DNA of 45,105 bases from Bacteroidales bacterium Bact_11 (GCA_001603505.1 LUZC01000020.1:1-45105); one strand, 5' to 3'. Counted from the stretch's first letter, positions 26,901 to 36,012 are shown. A program made the numbers and translations. Notes: a model not told the origin generated them from the letters alone.

Positions 26901-28142
26901 GATGCCGTCATCACCGTTGAGATAGGTCGGCAGGAAGAAAACATTCACCTTGGAACCCACAGCGTTGTTCAGGTTGAGCTCCCGCATGCGGCGCATCACG
27001 ACGTCGTAGTCGTCCATCAGATAATGGCTGGTCTGGGTAGTGTATGAACTGCCGTTGCCGCCCAACTTGGCGAGCAGTTCCTTGTCAGGACCGTTGTTGC
27101 CGGAAGGGACCATGATAAACGCCAGGATCTTCCTCGTGGAATTGCCCCGCTCTTCGAGTTTGCCCAGCGCATCAAGGAACACGTCGATACCTTTGTTGCT
27201 GTACTCATAGCGTCCGCCGATGGACACCAGCAGGCAATCGTCGGAGAAATTCTCTCCGGCCATTGCGGAAGCCACCTCCAATAATTTGAGGCGGGCTTCC
27301 TCCCGGCAGTGGTCAAAGCGGTCTTCCGCCGGAGTAAAGCTGTTTTCGAATCCGTTCGGCGTAATCACGTCGCAGGCCCGGCCGAGGAACTGCTTGCACT
27401 CGCGGGCCGTGATCTCGCTGACCGTCGTGAAAACGTCGGCCGTGACGGCTGTCGCCTTCTCGAGCGAATGGCGGGCCACCACGCCGTATTCATGTGCAAG
27501 GCGGTCGGCAGCGAGGGATTCCAGCCCGTCGTAGAGCGAAATATTCTTGCCGGCCACGCAACGGCCGATGACCGTTGCATGGGTGGTGAAGATCGTGCCG
27601 ATAGGCAGGTTCGACATCTTGATATAGAGCAGGCCTGCGCCGGTCATCCATTCGTGGAACTGCGCAACCACCTTCTCATGCGGCTTCACATAGTAGCGCA
27701 CGAAACTCTCGATGACCTTTCCGGCCGCAAAACCGAACAGGGCCGACTCCACATAATCCCAGTTTCCGCTGATGGAATCGACGCCGAAACGCTTCCAAAA
27801 GTCAGCCAAAAGGGTGTCCTTGCGGCTGATGAAGGCCGTGAAATCAACCAGGATGGCCACCGGGTTGCCGGCTACGTTCCAATGGCCCACGCGGACGCGG
27901 AGACCTTCCTCCAAAGCAGCGCTGCGCCAGGAACGGAACAGGGCCGGATCTTCTGTAAATTCCGGGTTCTGGGCAACATCGCGCCAGACATCGGGACCGA
28001 TATGTATATGATGATTCTTCTTAAATGAAGTGCCTAAATAGAGGGATTTAGTGGCAATAACCGTATGGATGCCGCCTACCTTGTTACATACTTCCCAACT
28101 TGTCTCGAACAGGTAGTCGGGCATCGTGAATTTATCTTCCAT
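23916..28142 (-). CDS. Glycogen synthase (GT3)-alpha-glucan phosphorylase (GT35) fusion
   Basis: The 1408-residue protein joins two opposing activities. Residues about 8-550 are GT3 glycogen synthase-like: ETSWEVCNKVGGIHTVIATK at the N terminus and the acceptor-end motif EPWGYTPLESLAFKVP near 440. Residues about 570-1408 are GT35 phosphorylase of the short type, with NLWWCWNQPAIDLF at the start, YSGGLGILAGDYLKEASD, and the PLP site EASGTSGEKAVMNG near 1160, where the Lys would carry the cofactor. Such fusions are known in Bacteroidetes genomes. Synthesis and phosphorolysis of glycogen thus sit on one chain. It is followed by ribF. Confidence 0.93.
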   Translation of the reverse strand: MEDKFTMPDYLFETSWEVCNKVGGIHTVIATKSLYLGTSFKKNHHIHIGPDVWRDVAQNPEFTEDPALFRSWRSAALEEGLRVRVGHWNVAGNPVAILVDFTAFISRKDTLLADFWKRFGVDSISGNWDYVESALFGFAAGKVIESFVRYYVKPHEKVVAQFHEWMTGAGLLYIKMSNLPIGTIFTTHATVIGRCVAGKNISLYDGLESLAADRLAHEYGVVARHSLEKATAVTADVFTTVSEITARECKQFLGRACDVITPNGFENSFTPAEDRFDHCREEARLKLLEVASAMAGENFSDDCLLVSIGGRYEYSNKGIDVFLDALGKLEERGNSTRKILAFIMVPSGNNGPDKELLAKLGGNGSSYTTQTSHYLMDDYDVVMRRMRELNLNNAVGSKVNVFFLPTYLNGDDGIFNMTYYDLLIGMDLTVFPSYYEPWGYTPLESLAFKVPTTTTSLAGFGLWVEDHFEGPHPGITIIRRNDANYAEVVDRVVDRIVEVAGLDGKQASMYRENAKKVSEIALWSNNIVYYKEAYTAAIKKVQATRKDFTEVSDDRQQSVARYAAGQPTWASVFIGRELPVRLSHLDALAKNLWWCWNQPAIDLFCSIDPDLWKKTGGNPLLFLDKIPLKQYRKLEQDPVFLSRLDAVYAQFSAYMAEKENRKGARVAYFCMEYGIDTSLKIYSGGLGILAGDYLKEASDMKVNMTAVGLLYRHGYFTQRLSAFGDQIADYEPQDFTKIPASPVRDKDGNWVTVSVAFPGRNLNARIWKVEVGRTDLFLLDTDYEDNIPEDREVTHQLYGGNWENRLKQEMLLGVGGIRALRALGIQVDVYHCNEGHAAFCGFERLRELIQNDNLSFPEALEVVRASSLFTTHTPVPAGHDAFSEDLLRIYISHYPERMKIDWQTFMSMGKIHPENPNEKFSMSFLAANLSQEINGVSWLHGRVSQKIFAPMWPGYLPEELHVSSVTNGVHYPTWTAPEWKEIHAKVFGDEFQTHHYDKRCFEGIYEVPDEKIWKTRQLLRKRLIDTVKEVMADTSLTSHYSPREIVKIRKTLRDDVLTIGFARRFATYKRATLLFSNLDRLNDIINNPDRPVQFLFAGKAHPADKAGQDLIKRIIDISKMPQFLGKIVFVPNYDITIAKLLVQGVDVWMNNPTRPQEASGTSGEKAVMNGVMHFSVLDGWWVEGYKPGAGWALKMERTYDNQAFQDDLDSSTIYNILETEIVPSFYLKNTDGLPKQWIEIIKNTVALVACNFTTNRMMSDYCNKYYEPLKERTEHLLADDFSLARDIAFWKKRVRREWPHIEVRSFTRASGTSLTLGQTYNYELVVSIGDLDPEDLGAEIILTDRNAKGEHHIVELYDFKMEHFEKGVATYRATIVPEVSGTYESAGRLYAKHPELPHRQDFELVKWL

Positions 28143-28148
28143 CGCGAA

Positions 28149-29354
28149 TTATTTGGTTTTCTTGACTTTCAGTTTTTCCTTGACGCGGAGCTCGAAGTCC
28201 GCGAGGACGTTCATGTAGTTGATGAAGGCCTCGTAGGGCGTGTCGTACGGATTGAAATAGCTGTGGACACTGCCGTCGGAGAAGAATTTCGTGCACATGT
28301 AGTAGAAATGGTCACTTTCCTGCAAGCGCCGGAACATGGCCACGAGGTTGTCGTCTTTCGTCTTGTACACGTCGCCTTCCAGAGCATACAGCTTATTGAA
28401 GGCCTCTTCCTGCAGCTCGTTGCCGAGCCAGGCGCTGGTGTCGCGCTCCTCGTCCGCCCACGAAATCGGATACGGCACATGCAGCGGGGCCACCGGCTGG
28501 TAGCGCTGCGCGGCTTCCGACGGCGTGCAGAAGTCGATGTTCCGGGAGAGGATGGCAGCGGGCAGGGCGTTCATGAAATCGAAGATGCCGCTGGCACTGC
28601 GCTGGTGCTCGCCGAAGGTTTCATAGTCCATGAACAGGCACAGCACGTCGTCGTTCTCAAGGGCGGAGACAGCCCAGTCGGCGAACTTGCCGGCGGTCAG
28701 GGGCCATCCGTTCCAACCCTTGTCGGAGAAGCGGAACGCGATGTCGTCGCTGAGGATGAAATTGCGCAACAGAAGCTTCAGGCGCGGGTTGATGGCGTTG
28801 ACATACACGAAGTCCGGGCTCTTCCAGCCGAGGATGTGCTTGGCGCCCTCGGTCAGCATCACATTGTAGCCTATATCCGCCACGGCAGCGCCGATGGCGT
28901 CGGAATACACCAGCTCGGTGTTGCGGAACACCGTGGGTTTGACGCCGAACAGGCGTTTCATCAGGTCGGAATGCTGTTTGACCTGCTTCTTGAATTCGGC
29001 CTGCGAAGCCAGGGAGGCCAGGGAATGGGAATAGGTCTCGGCCAGGAATTCCACGCAACCGGTGGCGGCCAGGTCCTTGAAGCTGTCGATCACCTCGGGC
29101 GCATAGCGCTCGAACTGCTCGACGGCCACGCCGGAAATGGAGAAGGCCACCTTGAAGGCCCCGTTGTGACGCAGGATCAGGTCGTGCAGCATGCGGTTGG
29201 CGGGCAGATAGCACCGTTCCGCCACGCGGCGCACGATGGTACGGTTGGAGAAATCGTCCAGGTAATGGTAGTCGTTGCCGATATCGAAGAAGCGGAACTG
29301 CCGCAGCCGGTCGGGCTGATGGACTTGAAAGTAGAAACAGACTGACTTATTCAT
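28149..29354 (-). CDS. GH57 family alpha-glucan hydrolase or transferase
   Basis: The 401-residue protein shows GH57 regions in order: YFQVHQPDRLRQF (1), SISGVAVEQF, FLAETYSHSL with the likely catalytic Glu, TVFRNTELVYSD, and LFMDYETFGEHQ with the likely catalytic Asp. GH57 enzymes include alpha-amylases, 4-alpha-glucanotransferases and branching enzymes; no signal peptide is present, so it acts on cytosolic glycogen or maltodextrin. It lies 12 bases after the GT4 gene. Confidence 0.9.
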   Translation of the reverse strand: MNKSVCFYFQVHQPDRLRQFRFFDIGNDYHYLDDFSNRTIVRRVAERCYLPANRMLHDLILRHNGAFKVAFSISGVAVEQFERYAPEVIDSFKDLAATGCVEFLAETYSHSLASLASQAEFKKQVKQHSDLMKRLFGVKPTVFRNTELVYSDAIGAAVADIGYNVMLTEGAKHILGWKSPDFVYVNAINPRLKLLLRNFILSDDIAFRFSDKGWNGWPLTAGKFADWAVSALENDDVLCLFMDYETFGEHQRSASGIFDFMNALPAAILSRNIDFCTPSEAAQRYQPVAPLHVPYPISWADEERDTSAWLGNELQEEAFNKLYALEGDVYKTKDDNLVAMFRRLQESDHFYYMCTKFFSDGSVHSYFNPYDTPYEAFINYMNVLADFELRVKEKLKVKKTK

Positions 29355-29366
29355 GGTTGTACTTTT

Positions 29367-30656
29367 TTATTTTCCTTCAATGGCCGATTCATAGACGCGC
29401 CGTACCTTGACGGCTGCGCTATCCCATTTCAAATTGTCGACTTCCTCGCGTCCGCGCTCCGCGGCCAGGTTGGAGAGCGCGGGATAGTTGAGAAGTCCAT
29501 ACATGGCGTCTGCCAGGGCGTTCACATCCCAGAAGTCCACCTTGATGGCGTACTTGAGCACTTCCGCCACGCCCGACTGCTTCGAAATGATGGTCGGGAC
29601 ATCGGTCTTCATGGCCTCGAGCGGCGAAATGCCGAAAGGCTCGGAGACGGAAGGCATCACATAGACGTCGGACAGGGCGAACATCTTCTGCACGTCGTCG
29701 CCGCGCAGGAAGCCTGTGAAGTAGAACCGGTCGGCGATGCCGAGCTTGGCCACGTACCGGATGCAGCGGTTCATCATGTCGCCGCTGCCGGCCATCACGA
29801 AACGCGTCTCCGGGCAGACCTTCAGCACCTTCGCGGCCGCCTCGATGAAATATTCGGGGCCTTTCTGGAAGGTGATGCGGCCCAGGAAAGTGATGACCTT
29901 CTCCTTGACGCCGCGTTCCACGGAGATCTTCTCACGGCCCGAGAAGTCCACGGCGTTGTGTACCGTGACGACCTTCGCCGGGTCGATGCCGTATTTATTG
30001 ATCACGATATTGCGGGTAAGGTCGCTCACCGTGATGACCTTGTCGGCCTCGAGCATGCCACGCTTCTCGATTTCGAACACGCGGGTGTCGATGTTGTCGG
30101 CGCTGCCGCGGTCGAACGAGGTGGCGTGGACGTGGATGACCAGCGGCTTGCCCGACACGCGCTTGGCAGCGATGCCGGCCAGGTAGGTCAGCCAGTCGTG
30201 GGCGTGGATCACGTCGAACTCCTGTTCGGCCGCAATCGCGCCGGCCACCATAGCGTAGCGGGCCACCTCTTCCATGAGGTTCTTGCCGTACTTGCCCGAG
30301 AATTTGTATTTCTGGCGGAAATAGAACTTGAACTCCTCGCTCTGGTTGCGCTGCTCCTCCTCCACCAGCTCCGTAAAGTCGGTGGGATCGATGTAAGGAT
30401 GCAGGTTGGAGCCCACGCGGAGGAACTGCACTTTGCCAAGATACTCGTCGACGTTGTGGAAGGTGTCGTACACGGCCACGTCGCTGGCGTTGATAATGCG
30501 CACCGACGTCTGGTCTTCATCGCCGCTGGCGGAAGGCATCACGAACAGCACCTCCACGCCGGCATGGGCCAGACCCTTTGTCATGCCGTAGCAGGCCGTA
30601 CCCAGACCGCCTGCGATATGGGGCGGGAACTCCCAGCCGAACATCAGGACTCTCAT
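29367..30656 (-). CDS. GT4-family glycosyltransferase (glycogen/starch synthase-like)
   Basis: The 429-residue protein has the GT-B start MLMFGWEFPPHIAGGLGTA-like segment (residues 3-22), FDVIHAHDWLTYLAG, ITFLGRITFQKGPEYFIEAA and the nucleotide-binding end PSVSEPFGISPLEAM. It sits in the glycogen cluster, so alpha-glucan elongation is the likely role, but the donor sugar is unknown. The ATG overlaps the debranching gene as ATGA, with a clear AAGGAGG (30670-30664) 7 bases upstream, rare in this window. Confidence 0.9.
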   Translation of the reverse strand: MRVLMFGWEFPPHIAGGLGTACYGMTKGLAHAGVEVLFVMPSASGDEDQTSVRIINASDVAVYDTFHNVDEYLGKVQFLRVGSNLHPYIDPTDFTELVEEEQRNQSEEFKFYFRQKYKFSGKYGKNLMEEVARYAMVAGAIAAEQEFDVIHAHDWLTYLAGIAAKRVSGKPLVIHVHATSFDRGSADNIDTRVFEIEKRGMLEADKVITVSDLTRNIVINKYGIDPAKVVTVHNAVDFSGREKISVERGVKEKVITFLGRITFQKGPEYFIEAAAKVLKVCPETRFVMAGSGDMMNRCIRYVAKLGIADRFYFTGFLRGDDVQKMFALSDVYVMPSVSEPFGISPLEAMKTDVPTIISKQSGVAEVLKYAIKVDFWDVNALADAMYGLLNYPALSNLAAERGREEVDNLKWDSAAVKVRRVYESAIEGK

Positions 30657-32593
30657 AACGTTTCCTCCTTTCCCTTGTTATGGTTGATCAGATATTGTAC
30701 GCGGAGGATTTCCGAAACGCTCAGCGCAGAATTGATGGCGCCGTGCGGGATGTATGGCGGGTCCCCGTCGTAGATTTCAGCCACGGCCGCGATGCCATGG
30801 ACGTTGAGGTCTTCCTGGAAGCCGTCGATCAGTTCCTGCGCCTTGCGCGTGAAGGACGGACCGAACAACTTGAAATTGGCGTCGACATAGGCGCCGAGCA
30901 GCCAGGGCCGCGTACAGCCGTTGTGCGTGGCGGTATCGCGCTCGATCTGGTTGCCGTCGTACCGCGAGCGATAGAGCGGATTTTTCGGCGAGAGGGTGCG
31001 GATGCCGCGGGTGGTCACCAGTTCGCGATCCACCGCATGCAGGATTTCAGCCTGCACCTCCTCGGAAACAGGGCTGTACGCCAGCGAGCAGGCATATAGC
31101 TGGTTGGGACGCGTGAACACGTTCTGTCCCTCTTCATCCACATAGTCGGCCAGGTGACGGCGGGCTTCCACCCAGAACAGGTTGAAGAAGCAGGCCTCGA
31201 TGGCCGCCTTGACCTCTGCGCAGCGTTTAGTGAGCGCGCCCGGCTTGCCGTAGCGCGTCTCCATATCGAGCACGAAACAAACGGCATTGTACCAGAAGCA
31301 GTTGGTCTCCACCTGGTAGCCGCGGCGCTCCGTCACGGGCTTGCCGTCCACATATGCGTTCATCCAGCTGAGCGCCACACCGGGCTGTTCCGCCCAGATC
31401 AGGCCGTTTTCGCGGACTTTCGCCTCGGGACGGCCCGACAGGTAGCTTTGCACAACCTTCTTGAGGTATTTGCCGTATTTCTTCCAGGCCCCGGCTTCGT
31501 CGCCGGTAAACTTGATCAGCTGCTGCACGGCCTCCACCAGCCGCAGCGGCGATTCCACCTGGTTGCTTCCGTGGAGGAACTCTTCGGATCGCTCTTCCAT
31601 GAGGTCCGAAAGGATCTTCTCGAAGAGCGCGGCGTCACCCTTGTTGCAGAGCGTCAGGCCGGGCAGGGCGAGGCAGGTTTCGCGCATGCCGCCGATCTCA
31701 TGCCAAGAAAAGCCGGTGCAGATGCGGACACGCTTGCCTTCGCAGGCGAAGAGCTGTTCGGCCGCCGCTTTCAGGCAGTCGTCGTAGTTGTCGCGCGGCA
31801 TCCGGCGCTTGGCCTCGCGGGTGAACTGGGCCTTGAGGTTCCTGGGTGATTCGGGCTGTGTGGAAGCCGAGAAGATGATGCTCTCCCCCTTGGCCATCGG
31901 CATCTCGAAGAAGCCCGGCACCAGCAGGTCTTCCTGGCAGTCGAATCCGCGACGATACTCCTCCTTGTAAACAGTATTGCGATACCAATCCGGAGCATGG
32001 ACATATTCGCAGGGCTTGGATACCTGGAGGTGGAGCGTCGGGAACCCCTGGTACATGCAGAACGCCGCGCCGTTTTCCACCGGCGTGTAACGCGTATTGG
32101 CATCGTTGTTGGCGGTGGTCAGCGCATGGATGCTGCGGTAGGCCAGATAGGGTTTGAGACGCAGGACCGTGTGGGAATGGGCGTCGAGCAGCGTGTAGCG
32201 GATCAGCAGCTGGTCGCACCCCACCACAAAAAGGATCTCCTTCTTGAACAGCATGCCGCCCACCCGGTACGTGATCACCGGATAGGGATTCATCTCGAAA
32301 TCGACGATGTACTTGTGGCCGCGCGGCTCATAGATGTCGCCGTAACAGTGGATACCCAGGTTGAACGGCATCCCGTGCTGCACCAGTGTCTCGTCGAGCG
32401 ACGAAAGCAGCATGTAGCGGTGACCGCCGAACCGCTCGATCGGCACGGCCATGAGCCCATGGTACTTGCGGGTATTGCACCCGACGATGGTCGTGTTGCA
32501 GTAACCACCAGCCCGGTTGGTCGCGAGCAGCTCCCGTTTGAGGGAGTATTCGAGGTTCACGAGTTCCGCTTTGTTGAATTGCAAATAAGCCAT
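30653..32593 (-). CDS. Amylo-alpha-1,6-glucosidase (glycogen debranching enzyme)
   Basis: The 646-residue protein has an N-terminal beta domain typical of bacterial GDE (EYSLKRELLATNRAGGYCNTT, TRKYHGLMAVP, about residues 15-50) and a C-terminal (alpha/alpha)6 domain from about 270 with GFSWHEIGGMRETCLALPG, VETNCFWYNAV and RDTATHNGCTRPWLLGAY. It hydrolyses alpha-1,6 branch stubs of glycogen. It heads the sub-operon debranching-GT4-GH57-GT3/GT35-ribF, with its own TAACTTTG box. Confidence 0.93.
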   Translation of the reverse strand: MAYLQFNKAELVNLEYSLKRELLATNRAGGYCNTTIVGCNTRKYHGLMAVPIERFGGHRYMLLSSLDETLVQHGMPFNLGIHCYGDIYEPRGHKYIVDFEMNPYPVITYRVGGMLFKKEILFVVGCDQLLIRYTLLDAHSHTVLRLKPYLAYRSIHALTTANNDANTRYTPVENGAAFCMYQGFPTLHLQVSKPCEYVHAPDWYRNTVYKEEYRRGFDCQEDLLVPGFFEMPMAKGESIIFSASTQPESPRNLKAQFTREAKRRMPRDNYDDCLKAAAEQLFACEGKRVRICTGFSWHEIGGMRETCLALPGLTLCNKGDAALFEKILSDLMEERSEEFLHGSNQVESPLRLVEAVQQLIKFTGDEAGAWKKYGKYLKKVVQSYLSGRPEAKVRENGLIWAEQPGVALSWMNAYVDGKPVTERRGYQVETNCFWYNAVCFVLDMETRYGKPGALTKRCAEVKAAIEACFFNLFWVEARRHLADYVDEEGQNVFTRPNQLYACSLAYSPVSEEVQAEILHAVDRELVTTRGIRTLSPKNPLYRSRYDGNQIERDTATHNGCTRPWLLGAYVDANFKLFGPSFTRKAQELIDGFQEDLNVHGIAAVAEIYDGDPPYIPHGAINSALSVSEILRVQYLINHNKGKEETL

Positions 32594-32619
32594 TGGATTG
32601 ATGAACGATTATTAAACTG

Positions 32620-32627
32620 CAAAGTTA
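32620..32627 (-). promoter_or_regulatory. -7 box of the debranching enzyme sub-operon
   Basis: The minus strand reads TAACTTTG, a full match, 26 bases before the ATG at 32593 in the 44-base gap after the branching enzyme gene. It would allow the glycogen genes to be transcribed apart from xseAB-glgB. Confidence 0.6.
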
Positions 32628-32637
32628 CTGAAAATTA

Positions 32638-34623
32638 TCATTTATCATAAGATATCTTGCGAAGAATCTGCACCGAACGGCTGGGCAGGTACAGATAGAG
32701 GGTTTCCGCTTCGCCTTCCGTCACCGTAAGATGGGCTACGGAGTCGTCGTTGCGGCTGAATCCGCCGAACTGCGCGGCGTCGCTGTCGAGCACGGTTTCG
32801 TAGCTTCCGCCCGGCACGGCGAAGCCGTAACGGTCGAACGACTGCTCCGGGTTGAAATTGAACGCGAACACCAGGCCCGCCCGTTCGAGCAGCAGCACTT
32901 TCTTCTCCTCGTCGCAGCGCAGGCACACCGGCGGGACGGCCAGCAGCGAAGTTTCTTTCGCCACGGAGAGCATGGCTTTCTCGAAAAGCCAGAGGCCGCG
33001 GTAGCGCAGGTCGGGATTGTCGACCAGTGACCACTGCCGGCGGGCATAGAAGAACGACCAATTGTTGCCCTCGCGCGGGAAATCGATCCATTCGGGATGC
33101 CCGAATTCATTGCCCATGAACGTCAGGTAGCCGTCGCCGGCCGTAGCCAGCGTCACCAGACGGATCATCTTGTGGAGCGCAATGCCGCGGTCCACGATCA
33201 GATTCTGCGTCTTCCGCTCCATCGAATAGTACATCTCCTTGTCGATGAGCCGGAAGATGATGGTCTTGTCGCCCACCAGCGCCTGGTCATGACACTCCGC
33301 ATAGCTGATGGTCCGTTCGTCGGCCCGCTTGCCCGAGAGTTCCCACCAGATTTCTCCCATGCTCCAGTGCCAGTCGTCACGCTCCTTGATCCATTTGATC
33401 CAATGGTCGGCTACGCCCATGCTCATGCGGTAGTCGAAACCCACGCCGCCGTCGCGGATCGAGGCGGCCAGCCCGGGCATGCCCGACATGTCTTCGGCAA
33501 TCGTGAACGCGTTGCGGTTCAGCTCCTTGACCAGGATATTGGCGAGGCCCAGATAGGTGATGGCGTCTTCGTCCTGCCCGCCGTCGAAGTAACAGGGATA
33601 ACCGCTGAAATCGCGTTCCAGGCCATGGTCGTAATAGAGCATGCTCGTCACGCCGTCGAAGCGGAAGCCGTCGAGGCAATATTCTTCCATCCAATATTTG
33701 AGGTTCGAAAGCAGGAAGTGCAGCGTCTGTCCCTTGCCGTAGTCAAAACAGCGGGATCCCCAGGCGGGATGCTGTCCGCGCGGTCCTTCGTGGAAGTAGG
33801 TGGTCAGCGACCCGTCGAGCCGGCTGAGGCCCTCGATCTCATTGCTCACCGCGTGGCTGTGCACCACGTCCATGATCACGGCGATGCCCGCCCTGTGGGC
33901 CGCGTCGACCAGCGCCTTGAACTCCTCGGGCGTGCCGAAGCGGCTGCTGAGCGCGAAGAAATTCGACACCTGGTAGCCGAAACTCCCATAGTAGGGATGC
34001 TCCTGAAGGGCCATGATCTGCAGCGTGTTGTAGCCTGTCTCGATGACACGCGGCAGCACCTGTTCGCGGAACTCCGTGAACGATGCCACCTTCTGATCCT
34101 CGGAGCTCATGCCGATGTGCACTTCGTAGATGAGCGGGTTGGCGATCTTCGGCCCGCGCTTCTTGCGCCAGCGGTAAGGTTTCTCCGGCGCCCAGACCTG
34201 GGCCGAGAAGATCTTGGTCTGCGGGTCCTGGATGCAGCGGGTGGCATAGGCGGGGATGCGCTCTCCCCCGCCGCCAGGCCATTCCACGTACCATTTGTAA
34301 AGGTCGCCGTGCGAGATTCTCTCGCCCGGCACGCGCAATTCCCAGTTGCCGCCGCCGGCAGGTGCCAGCGCCCACTCCTCGCTCCGTCTCCAACCGTTGA
34401 AGTCGCCGATCAAATAGATTTTGGAAGCGTTGGGCGCCCACTCGCGGAACACCCATTCGCCATTATCCCGGTGCAGGCAATAATAGAGGGCGCCGTTGAT
34501 GGCCTCTTTCAGTGGTTTCCCATAGCCGGCGATTTCCTGTTTGCGGATCAGAATCTGCCGGTTGCGACGCTCGACCACCTGTTTGTAGGGCTCGAGCCAC
34601 GGATCTTTCTTATAGATTTTCAT
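32638..34623 (-). CDS. glgB: 1,4-alpha-glucan branching enzyme (GH13)
   Basis: The enzyme makes alpha-1,6 branches in glycogen. The 661-residue protein has a CBM48-like N domain (REWAPNASKIYLIGDFNGW, about 59-77) and GH13 motifs DVVHSHAVSN, the nucleophile Asp in GFRFDGVTSM, the acid Glu in IAEDMSGMPG and AECHDQALVG. Order and length resemble eukaryotic-type (GH13_8) branching enzymes rather than the E. coli form. It overlaps xseB by 14 bases. Confidence 0.94.
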   Translation of the reverse strand: MKIYKKDPWLEPYKQVVERRNRQILIRKQEIAGYGKPLKEAINGALYYCLHRDNGEWVFREWAPNASKIYLIGDFNGWRRSEEWALAPAGGGNWELRVPGERISHGDLYKWYVEWPGGGGERIPAYATRCIQDPQTKIFSAQVWAPEKPYRWRKKRGPKIANPLIYEVHIGMSSEDQKVASFTEFREQVLPRVIETGYNTLQIMALQEHPYYGSFGYQVSNFFALSSRFGTPEEFKALVDAAHRAGIAVIMDVVHSHAVSNEIEGLSRLDGSLTTYFHEGPRGQHPAWGSRCFDYGKGQTLHFLLSNLKYWMEEYCLDGFRFDGVTSMLYYDHGLERDFSGYPCYFDGGQDEDAITYLGLANILVKELNRNAFTIAEDMSGMPGLAASIRDGGVGFDYRMSMGVADHWIKWIKERDDWHWSMGEIWWELSGKRADERTISYAECHDQALVGDKTIIFRLIDKEMYYSMERKTQNLIVDRGIALHKMIRLVTLATAGDGYLTFMGNEFGHPEWIDFPREGNNWSFFYARRQWSLVDNPDLRYRGLWLFEKAMLSVAKETSLLAVPPVCLRCDEEKKVLLLERAGLVFAFNFNPEQSFDRYGFAVPGGSYETVLDSDAAQFGGFSRNDDSVAHLTVTEGEAETLYLYLPSRSVQILRKISYDK

Positions 34624-34822
34624 CGGATTCCTCCTTCATGAGTTGTTCGACTTGCAGCTGGTTGCCGCGGATGTAATTGCGACACCAGCGGATGAGTTCC
34701 ATGGCCTTCTTCACGTCGGCGCCTACCGACGAGAGATCCCGTTGCGGGTCCTCGATCCGGGCTATCAGCGCCTCCAGTTCGGCATAGGCCTCTTCGTATT
34801 TCTTTTCCGTATCCATAGACAT
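34610..34822 (-). CDS. xseB: Exodeoxyribonuclease VII small subunit
   Basis: The 70-residue helical protein matches XseB (KYEEAYAELEALIARIEDPQ, then LSSVGADVKKAMELIRWCR). It forms the small subunits of the ssDNA exonuclease with XseA. Its ATG shares one base with the xseA stop (TAATG); a second ATG lies two codons on. It runs 14 bases into glgB. Confidence 0.92.
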   Translation of the reverse strand: MSMDTEKKYEEAYAELEALIARIEDPQRDLSSVGADVKKAMELIRWCRNYIRGNQLQVEQLMKEESDENL

Positions 34823-36012
34823 TATCGTTCTCTTTTCACTTTTTGCACTGTGGCCTCGACAGTGCCGTCGCGGAACATCAGCGAGAGCCGGTCGCCGGGG
34901 GCGAAGGCAGCGGCGCTGTCGGTGCGGCGGCCGTCTTTCAGGGCGATCAGGAAGCCGCGTTCCAGGGCGCGCTGCGGATTCACGGCATCGAGCCGGAGTT
35001 CCAGCGCCTCGACGGCGCGCAGTGCATCGTCATAGCGCCGCTGCGCGGCATGCGCTACCCGCAAGGCCAGCGCGTCGAAGACGCCCTGCTGGGCAGCCGC
35101 ACGCGTCCGGACCGCCAGGTGCAGCCGCTGCACCAGCGTGTCAATCCGCCAGGCTTCTTCCGCAAAACGGTCGACCAGCCAGTCGGCCAGCGCCGTCGGC
35201 GTTTTCACATACGTATGCGCCACCTGGTCGATGATATGGTAGTCGTGGTCGTGCCCGATGGCCGTAAGCACCGGCAGCGGGAACTGCGCCACGTTGACCG
35301 CCAGGTCGTAATCGTCGAAACACACCAGGTCCATCGCGCCTCCGCCGCCGCGCAGGACCAGCACGGCGTCGAAAGCATCCGCCTCGGCCGCCACGGCATC
35401 GAGCGCCGCAATGATGCTCGCCGGAGCCCCCTCGCCCTGCATCAGCGCCGGGAACAGCCGCAGCGAAAACTGAAAGCCGTATTCGTTCTCGGTCAAGTGC
35501 CGGCGGAAATCGCGCCAGCCGGCCGCCGTCTCGCTCGAAATCACCGCCAGCCGCCGCGGCAGCACCGGCAACGGCAGCATCGCATTCATCCCGAACATGC
35601 CCTCCGCCTGCAGCCGGGCAATCGTCCGCTGGCGGGCCAGCTCCAGTTCCCCGACCGTGAACGAGGGATCGATGTCGTACACCACGAGCGACAGACCGTA
35701 CAGCGCCGAATAACTCACCTGCACCCGCACCAGGACAGACATGCCCGGCTCCAGGGAGCGCCCCGTCTGGGCGGCGAAATAGGGCTTGATCATCCGCCAG
35801 GTCGAGGCCCAGACGACGGCGGGCGCCTTCGCTAGCAGGGCGTTCGACTGCGCATCCTTCTCCACCAGCGTCAGGTAGCAGTGTCCGGTCGGATTCTGCT
35901 TGAGTTCACTGATCTCAGCCTGCAGCCACAACGTTTCGCAGAAGCCCTCTTCAAGCACCTGCTTCACCCTTTCCTGCAACGCCAGCAGGCCAATTTGATC
36001 CTTCGCATCCAT
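34822..36012 (-). CDS. xseA: Exodeoxyribonuclease VII large subunit
   Basis: The 396-residue protein has an N-terminal OB-fold (LWLQAEISELKQNPTGHCYLTL, about 27-48) and the catalytic region with LAVISSETAAGWRDF, VLVLRGGGGAMDLVCFDDYDLA and TAIGHDHDYHIIDQVAHTYVKTPTALA. It degrades single-stranded DNA to oligonucleotides. The ATG at 36012 is chosen because it fits the family start and lies 7 bases after a TATATTTG box; the open frame upstream is not coding. Confidence 0.95.
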   Translation of the reverse strand: MDAKDQIGLLALQERVKQVLEEGFCETLWLQAEISELKQNPTGHCYLTLVEKDAQSNALLAKAPAVVWASTWRMIKPYFAAQTGRSLEPGMSVLVRVQVSYSALYGLSLVVYDIDPSFTVGELELARQRTIARLQAEGMFGMNAMLPLPVLPRRLAVISSETAAGWRDFRRHLTENEYGFQFSLRLFPALMQGEGAPASIIAALDAVAAEADAFDAVLVLRGGGGAMDLVCFDDYDLAVNVAQFPLPVLTAIGHDHDYHIIDQVAHTYVKTPTALADWLVDRFAEEAWRIDTLVQRLHLAVRTRAAAQQGVFDALALRVAHAAQRRYDDALRAVEALELRLDAVNPQRALERGFLIALKDGRRTDSAAAFAPGDRLSLMFRDGTVEATVQKVKRER

